A stretch of 64,000 bases of DNA. It comes from Pratylenchus scribneri (taxonomy: Eukaryota; Nematoda; Chromadorea; Rhabditida; Pratylenchidae). The notes below the pieces were generated by a model. That model ran no database searches. It saw nothing but the letters and a program-made list of their open reading frames with translations, and had not been told where the DNA came from. The DNA is taken from positions 1,364,001 through 1,428,000 of the forward strand of contig JAQSEB010000031.1 of NCBI GenBank assembly GCA_030063045.1, given 5' to 3'. How positions within the stretch are numbered: position 1 is the stretch's first letter; each line of letters opens with the position of its first letter. Of this stretch, positions 59,594-64,000 are shown in pieces. Made by a program: the position numbers and the translations under genes.

Positions 59594-60299
59594 TTAAAGG
59601 AAAGGTTTGAGCGTATTTGTGGCACAAAGGACTGAATATTGGACGACGGTGAGCTGAAGGGCCAATTGTCTACCTAATTCCATTCTTTTGCCAGCATCCC
59701 CCTCCTTGGCCAATTCAGTTATCTTAAATTGAATTTTGATTATTCCTTTAATATTTATTTTCCCCACCTTTTGCCCAACGGCGGCCATCACCGATGCGGA
59801 ATAAGTGTCATCATCGGAAAGGGAGAAAAGGACATGCCGCTTTTCTGGCTCCTTTTCTGCCAGTCCCATTGCCGGATTAATGAAGCATTGGTCAATTTTA
59901 CGGAGTCGTCGATTCCCAAATTCAGGTCCACCCGAAATGGCCAAATGAAGGTCGAAATTGTGGGATTGTTGGAGGAAAAGTTTGGATTGCTTTTCCAAAT
60001 TGGACATTTGTTGGAGGGCAGCCGCCATTTCGGCCGGATATTTTGAATGTAATTCAATGATGGATTCCTTTGTTTGGCCCAAATAATCGATGAGAAGTTT
60101 TTGTGCAAAAATTGTGGCATTTATTGGAAGAAGGGGCGAATCGGCAAATGACCGGGCCAATTCGGCCCAATATTGGCCAACAGCTTTGTGCACCTTTAAA
60201 TAAATGAATAAATACAAAATAATAATTAAATTACAGCCAAATTGTCATGATCGAATAAATGTTCATTGACAAATGGGATTTCATATCGGGAATGGTAGC
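59594..60299 (-). pseudogene. Glutamate carboxypeptidase II-like (NAALADase/FOLH1) gene, 3' end only
   Basis: Only the C-terminal, transferrin-receptor-like dimerisation domain is present. The upstream exon (to about 60297) reads CYHSRYEIPFVNEHLFDHDN, matching the YHS..E motif after the active site in this family. Then come HKAVGQYWAELARSFADSPL, ECFINP-type CFINPAMGLAEKEPEKRHVL and a final exon ending TNTLKPFL at 59594. Two short introns are spliced out. Directly upstream of CYHS, in frame, is a stop codon, and no splice acceptor lies between it and the hairpin at 60304. The catalytic zinc-binding domain is absent from the window. I conclude the gene is interrupted here by insertion, rearrangement or misassembly. 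Confidence 0.75.
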
Positions 60300-60303
60300 A
60301 GCA

Positions 60304-60346
60304 TTAAGCCTCATTTGACTGCACTATGCAGTCAAATGAGACTTAA
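60304..60346. repeat. Hairpin at the junction of the broken gene and the accessory block
   Basis: CTCATTTGACTGCA (60310-60323) pairs perfectly with 60327-60340 across a CTA loop. Outside it, TTAAG and CTTAA pair again after one mismatch, giving 19-20 base pairs over 43 bp. It sits exactly between the truncated carboxypeptidase exon and the accessory gene cluster. Confidence 0.9.
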
Positions 60347-60374
60347 GAATTTAAAATAAATCTTTAAGCATTTA

Positions 60375-60896
60375 TCAAATTGATCGAAAAATGTCTACAA
60401 TATTATAAATTGGAGTACATATTAAACAATTATTATTAAATGATTTAAAACAATCTATATGTAAAGTATGTGCCATGGAGTTATTACATAACATTAATTC
60501 TTTATTATTATATATTCCCCGATTGAAACAAATGCAGCAGAATGCTTCTTCATTTTTATTTGGTCTATCCCAATACCAACCCAAATTACATAATATATCA
60601 TATCGCCGCCATTTATAATTAACTGCTCCCCAGAAATGGCTCCGTTCCTTTAATAGTTTTCTCATTTTTTGTGCCAATACAATAACTTGATCTTTTCGTT
60701 TATTTTTAACTATACGTAATAATTTAGCATTGGGAATTGATAAAGCCTTAGAAGATAATAATGGGCCTTCTTTAGGGTGATCTAAAAAATTAAATGTTTC
60801 TGCCCAATCTATATCAAATTTTTCTTTATAAGGTATAAAATGAGCAATCTCTGCGATTAATTCATTTGGTAATCTAATAGGCATAACTAAATTCAA
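60375..60896 (-). CDS. F-box-like plus C-terminal RING-like protein, paralogue A
   Basis: An intronless frame of about 170 residues. It can start at 60896 or at the inner ATG 60884; the latter has TTTAG only two bases upstream and is preferred. The N-terminus, RLPNELIAEIAHFIPYKEKF, has the look of an F-box helix (LPxELxxEIxxxIP). The middle is Lys/Arg/Leu-rich (RKLLKERSHFWGAVNYKWRR). The C-terminus has a Cys/His cluster (CCICFNRG ... LCNNSMAHTLHIDCF ... CLIC), consistent with a variant RING finger. Paralogue B at 61797-62285 shares the whole layout at roughly 55-60% identity by eye. No known family is recognised. It is next to a SKP1 gene, the partner of F-box proteins. Confidence 0.7.
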   Translation of the reverse strand: MNLVMPIRLPNELIAEIAHFIPYKEKFDIDWAETFNFLDHPKEGPLLSSKALSIPNAKLLRIVKNKRKDQVIVLAQKMRKLLKERSHFWGAVNYKWRRYDILCNLGWYWDRPNKNEEAFCCICFNRGIYNNKELMLCNNSMAHTLHIDCFKSFNNNCLICTPIYNIVDIFRSI

Positions 60897-60983
60897 ATTA
60901 AAACAGTTTGATTATAGAAGAAATATTTTAAAGAATTAACTTTTAATAAATTAAAAGAAAAATTTTATTCAAAATTTTAATAA

Positions 60984-61685
60984 TTAATGATTAATTCCAA
61001 ATTCGAGTCGGATGGCATCCTTTTCTTCTTCTGTAATGTCCTATAGCTTTATATTTAAATTAATTATTTATAATATTCTTACATCAGGAAGGGACAACAT
61101 TTGCCGTATTTCTTCAGGTGATTTGTTCATGATTTGTCGAGCACATTCTTGGGCACCTGAAATAAAATGTATTATTTATTGAGAAAATCGAAAAAAACAA
61201 TAAAAGTAGAGTGAAGAGATATCGAGGAAATTTGCTGCCGAATAGTATTCCTTAAGAGTTTCAAAATTAACATCAAAAAAGTTTCGTTCCCAATCCGTTA
61301 GGGCGAACCAAACACGCTGAAAAATTTATTAATTTCATTTTAAATTTATACCTCTGTGGTGATAGGATCCTCTTTGATCACAGGATCCGGTTTATCATTA
61401 TGTTGATCCAACCATTCGACGACTTTTTCAAAGCAGATTTTTGAGATGCCATTCAAAGGAAAAATAAATGGTTTCTCGGTAATTTTGCAATGATCAAATG
61501 TCTCTTCCAAACTCAAATTACTTTTCCACATATTCTTAAATGTTTTGGATTTCATCATCAAATGCCATGGCACCTGAATTAATAGTGAAAATATTATTTT
61601 TATTTTGTTATACTTCGACAATTTCGCCTTCACTAGTACGACATTTAATTTTGCCTTCAAATTGTTCGCTAATGTTATTTACCAT
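60984..61685 (-). CDS. skr: SKP1-like SCF ubiquitin ligase adaptor
   Basis: SKP1 links F-box proteins to cullin 1. Five exons are readable. They give IKCRTSEGEIVEVPWHLMMK (BTB/POZ-like N-terminus), FPLNGISKICFEKVVEWLDQ with HNDKPDP, and DWERNFFDVNFETLKEYYSA with ANFLDISSLY. The tail is CARQIMNKSPEEIRQMLSLP with DDITEEEKDAIRLEFGINH, stopping at 60984. The fold-defining blocks are all kept. The usual final ENxWCEE, which contacts the F-box, is replaced by EFGINH. The internal block that normally reads VPLPNV is IFPLNG. Nematodes have expanded skr families. It is the only gene in this cluster with clear introns plus a strong cellular homologue, and it stands between the two F-box-like genes, 100 bp from one and 112 bp from the other. 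Confidence 0.85.
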
Positions 61686-61796
61686 TATATAAACTTAAGG
61701 ATAATTTTTAATTATTAAATGTTAAAGATATTTATAAAAGTAACTATTCATTAGTATGAATGGAATTAAAAATAAAATTTTATTCAATTTTACAAA

Positions 61797-62285
61797 TTAA
61801 TGTTGATCATAAAGAGGACTGCAAATTAAACAATGAGGAAAAGATTTAAGACAATTTTTATGTTGTGTATGTGCTTTTGTTTTATTACATATTACCAATT
61901 CATTAGGATCATAAATGCCCCACTCAAAACAAATACTGCAGAGTGTTATTTCGTTTTTCGCTGGCAATGAAAAATACCATCCTAATTCACATAATAAATA
62001 ATATCGATGTCTTGTGTTGTCAAACGCCTGGCGAAATTTCATTTTTCCACTTAATAATTTTCTCATTTCTTCAGCTAATTCTATACATTTATTATATCGC
62101 TTCTCTTTTACTTTGCGTAGCAGTTTAGCATTTGGAATCGATAAGCCAGTTGACGATAATAAAGGTCCCTCTTTTGGGTGGTCTAGATAATCATAGAATT
62201 CCTCTCCATGCTCCTCATATTTAGATTTATAAGGAATAAATTTTGCCAATTCCGCGATTAATTCATTTGGAAGTATTTTTGACAT
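61797..62285 (-). CDS. F-box-like plus C-terminal RING-like protein, paralogue B
   Basis: An intronless frame of 162 residues starting MSKILPNELIAELAKFIPYK. ATTTTAG ends two bases before the ATG, as for paralogue A. The C-terminal cluster reads CSICFEWGIYDPNELVIC, then HTQHKNC and CLIC, giving the spacing C-x2-C-x11-C-x5-H-x2-H-x2-C-x6-C-x2-C as I read it. This fits a RING-variant more than a classical RING. The conserved middle (DHPKEGPLLSST.LSIPNAKL) is shared with paralogue A. Function is inferred only: F-box-like adaptor with possible E3 or zinc-binding activity. An AATAAA signal lies just after the stop. Confidence 0.7.
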   Translation of the reverse strand: MSKILPNELIAELAKFIPYKSKYEEHGEEFYDYLDHPKEGPLLSSTGLSIPNAKLLRKVKEKRYNKCIELAEEMRKLLSGKMKFRQAFDNTRHRYYLLCELGWYFSLPAKNEITLCSICFEWGIYDPNELVICNKTKAHTQHKNCLKSFPHCLICSPLYDQH

Positions 62286-62400
62286 AACTAAAATCTAATT
62301 AAAATCAATTTTTAAAATGATTAAATATATTTAAGAAATAACTTTAGAAGTAAATAAAAAAATGATAAAAAATTTTATTCAAAAATATTATGAATTGAAA

Positions 62401-62643
62401 TTAATTGTTAATATTTTTCGTTTTGAGGACACGGGGGCAATTGCAAATGGCTGGTGGAACACATGAACATGGAGGTTGTTGATAAGTGTTTAGAACAATT
62501 TCTCTATTTTCGTTATTAATCGCCTGGAGTCCAACCGGATTGATTAAATAGCGACCGTTTTCTGTAGTATCTATCCTAAATCCTTGAAACGGTTGAGGAT
62601 TATTTGGATTTGGGTTTGAAGAATTTTGTCCATTGTTACTCAT
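62401..62643 (-). CDS. Small Asn/Pro-rich protein of the accessory cluster
   Basis: An 80-residue intronless frame with an Asn/Pro/Gln-rich N-terminus (NNGQNSSNPNPNNPQPFQGF) and a Cys-rich turn (CSCVPPAICNCPR). ATTTTTAG lies a few bases before the ATG and AATAAA just after the stop, as in its neighbours. The middle (GRYLINPVGLQAINNE) has no family I recognise. Support comes from the operon-like signals and spacing (116 bp to the next gene, 110 bp to the previous). Confidence 0.55.
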   Translation of the reverse strand: MSNNGQNSSNPNPNNPQPFQGFRIDTTENGRYLINPVGLQAINNENREIVLNTYQQPPCSCVPPAICNCPRVLKTKNINN

Positions 62644-62752
62644 TGTAACTAAAAATAAAAAGCAAAAATTTTTTGAATATCAATAAGATATAATTTGATA
62701 AAAACAAATATGAAAATTTAAAAGGAAAAAAATTTAATTTTATTATAAAAAT

Positions 62753-63356
62753 TTAATTTAGATTTAATATGTGTTTTTCTTTCCCATCCAAAATAAAGAC
62801 TTGGTCTTCCATGAATTTATGTGCTTGTTTTGTAACATAAAGTTGATCAGGAGTTTGGCCAGTTAATTTATCAATTGCTTCTTTTGGTAGATTAAATAAC
62901 TATAAATTAATTATTCAAATTATTCAAATTAATAAATCTAACGGAAGTTTTGTTTTGAGCATTCCAATCTATCGCCTTACTCCGCTTTTCAAATTCATCA
63001 ACATCATTTAATATTTTTTCCGCAGCACTTGAAATTGAATTAGTAGGAGACATACTCTTTTGATGATAAATATTAGAATTATTCCAAGCACTATTTGGAG
63101 AATTGTAAGAATTATCCCAATTATTGTCAGGAGAATTGCTAATTTGACTATTGCTGCTTTCTCCGACTGTTGAAGAATTTATGTATCTTTTGAAAGAATT
63201 TGGGTCATCTCCCTTGAATTTTACAACTGAAACTTAAATAATAAAGTTTAAATAAAAATTAATACTTGTATATCCATCAAAATTTTTTTTATCAAACAAT
63301 GAAGATTTAGTTTTTTCTTTCAGATAAAATGATTTGTTTTGTCCTGAATTGAACAT
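62753..63356 (-). CDS. Ser/Asn-rich protein of the accessory cluster
   Basis: A three-exon gene read from ATG 63356, which is preceded directly by TTTTAG. The first exon gives MFNSGQNKSFYLKEKTKSSL. The middle is Ser/Asn/Asp-rich and probably disordered (SSNSQISNSPDNNWDNSYNS). A short conserved-looking motif region, SAAEKILNDVDEFEKRSKAI, follows. The last exon reads LFNLPKEAIDKLTGQTPDQL and ends KEKHILNLN. No domain is recognised. It is the first gene of the minus-strand series and divergent from the plus-strand zinc-protein genes, with about 97 bp between starts. Confidence 0.55.
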
Positions 63357-63453
63357 CTAAAATATTTGCTATATAAATAGAAACTTATAAAATATTATTA
63401 TGAAAAATAATCATTAATAATTCTGATAAATAAAGATTAAAATTTTATTCGTA

Positions 63454-63648
63454 ATGTGTGATTTAAAATGTTGCAATTTTTGTCTTTGCCATTATATAAA
63501 CTGTAAATATTGCAATAAGAAAGGATTAATGCATTTCAATTACTATAAAAATGAAGTCAAATGTCCAAAATGTGGCGGGCCTATGCGATCAGATTTAGGC
63601 AACCGGAATCAGGGCTATATAAAGCAAAATTATATTCATGAATCATGA
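63454..63648 (+). CDS. Small Cys-rich (zinc-binding-like) protein 1
   Basis: A 64-residue intronless frame. Cysteines form pairs as in zinc knuckles: CDLKCCNFCLCHYINCKYC, then KCPKCGGPM. It shares CCNFC.CHY..C..C and KCPKC with the next gene, so the two are paralogues. No family is recognised; treble-clef or RING-like binding is inferred from spacing. ATG follows AAAATTTTATTC closely. Confidence 0.6.
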   Translation: MCDLKCCNFCLCHYINCKYCNKKGLMHFNYYKNEVKCPKCGGPMRSDLGNRNQGYIKQNYIHES

Positions 63649-63658
63649 TTAATTTGCA

Positions 63659-63841
63659 ATGGAAAATTGCAATCATTCTATTAAGTGTTGTAATTTCTGC
63701 CCTTGTCATTATCATTACTGTTCAAAATGTAAGAAAATGCTTCAGCATTTTGCAATTTTATCGACATTTGAAAATTTGGATGACTATATAAAATGTCCAA
63801 AATGTTTTGATTATATATTGATTAAAAATAAAAATGTTTAA
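63659..63841 (+). CDS. Small Cys-rich (zinc-binding-like) protein 2
   Basis: A 60-residue intronless frame (NHSIKCCNFCPCHYHYCSKC ... DYIKCPKCFDYI), paralogous to the preceding gene and 10 bp after its stop. Its last 8 bp (63834-63841) overlap the start of the ATPase gene in another frame, an arrangement unusual for nematode nuclear genes and common in DNA viruses and virus-like elements. Confidence 0.6.
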   Translation: MENCNHSIKCCNFCPCHYHYCSKCKKMLQHFAILSTFENLDDYIKCPKCFDYILIKNKNV

Positions 63842-64000
63842 CTCACCATTTACTTTAATTTTATGTGGCGCCACGGGTAGTGGTAAAACAAAATGGCTCC
63901 TAAAATTTTTGAATCATACTGAAGAATTGATAAATCCTCCTCCAGTAAAAATATTATATTGTTATGGTGAAATGAATGAATCTATAATAACTTTAAAAAA
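63834..64000 (+). CDS. P-loop ATPase, N-terminal part (runs off the window)
   Basis: ATG 63834 starts a frame that is still open at the window end. The first 20 residues include FTLILCGATGSGKTKWLLKF, a clear Walker A (GATGSGKT), followed by ILYCYGEMNES. The combination of a very N-terminal Walker A with a downstream hydrophobic-Tyr-Gly-Glu block resembles packaging-type or A32/FtsK-like ATPases of Polinton-like and viral elements, as far as I recall. This is an inference from about 55 residues. Other AAA/P-loop NTPases remain possible. Confidence 0.6.
   Translation, partial: MFNSPFTLILCGATGSGKTKWLLKFLNHTEELINPPPVKILYCYGEMNESIITLK

Larger units (their letters stand above)
60297..64000. mobile_element. 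Candidate virus-like or mobile accessory block (right end outside window)
   Basis: Everything from the hairpin to the window end differs from the host part. It is a compact AT-rich gene array with no homology to neighbours, paralogous genes, an overlapping start codon and a P-loop ATPase. Its left edge is the broken carboxypeptidase exon. No second inverted repeat, integrase or polymerase is visible because the window ends. It may instead be a host operon brought here by rearrangement. Confidence 0.45.

Noticed and set aside
60375..62285. Classical zinc-finger transcription factors
   Set aside because: The Cys/His spacing is RING-like rather than C2H2 or nuclear-receptor type, and the N-terminus is F-box-like.

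Overview
The window is nuclear DNA of a nematode. The evidence is a canonical major sperm protein gene at 30050-30487, TWK-type two-pore K+ channel architecture, very small AT-rich introns (about 30-60 bp) with TTTNAG-type acceptors, several AG sites placed directly before start codons (possible spliced-leader acceptors), and many conserved eukaryotic genes. Nothing seen fixes the species. One apparent GC-AG intron and the general look fit a tylenchine (clade IV) worm, but that is a weak inference.

Layout. 1-4.2 kb: the 3' part of an SMC4 condensin gene, then a COP9 signalosome subunit 3 gene (both +). 4.8-8.3 kb: a two-pore K+ channel gene with a satellite array in its first intron. 9.6-14.5 kb: a lysophospholipid acyltransferase of the LPGAT1 type, then a haspin kinase with a repetitive acidic N-terminus (both +). 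14.6-17.9 kb: intergenic sequence with local duplications and a 1.1-kb satellite array. 17.9-21.3 kb: a BarH-class homeobox gene (-). 21.3-25.2 kb: no convincing gene. 25.2-26.9 kb: a Ras-like gene whose nucleotide-binding motifs are degenerate. 27.25-27.97 kb: a MITE-like element next to a perfect 80-bp palindrome. 28.0-30.5 kb: a CK1/TTBK-like kinase and a major sperm protein gene, divergent around a 0.45-kb spacer. 31.4-33.5 kb: a Dishevelled-like gene with DIX and PDZ but no DEP (-). 34.0-39.2 kb: proteasome alpha-7 and two tandem medium-chain acyl-CoA dehydrogenase genes (+). 39.5-41.4 kb: a Mutator-like element with 182-bp inverted arms that carries gene debris. 42.1-43.9 kb: an SLC25A51/52-like carrier and RPL26 (+). 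44.4-48.7 kb: a secreted protein joining BTRD1-like repeats to a serine beta-lactamase domain, with MITEs in its introns. 49.1-50.4 kb: a membrane protein with EGF domains. 51.3-54.6 kb: a Cys-loop ligand-gated channel with another satellite array in an intron. 54.9-57.6 kb: a secreted M13 neprilysin (-). 59.6-60.3 kb: the 3' end only of a glutamate carboxypeptidase II (NAALADase) gene, ending abruptly at a hairpin.

The most unusual part is 60.3-64.0 kb. It abuts the broken carboxypeptidase gene at a 43-bp imperfect palindrome. It carries five closely spaced minus-strand genes: an Asn/Ser-rich protein, a Pro/Asn-rich small protein, an F-box-like/RING-like protein, a SKP1, and a second F-box-like/RING-like protein. 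These have about 100-bp spacers, AATAAA signals and AG sites just before the ATG. On the plus strand there are two paralogous Cys-rich mini-proteins and the start of a P-loop ATPase gene that overlaps its neighbour by 8 bp. I read this as a mobile or virus-like insertion, or an accessory operon, carrying an SCF-type ubiquitin-ligase module (SKP1 plus F-box-like adaptors). The window ends inside it, so its nature is not settled.
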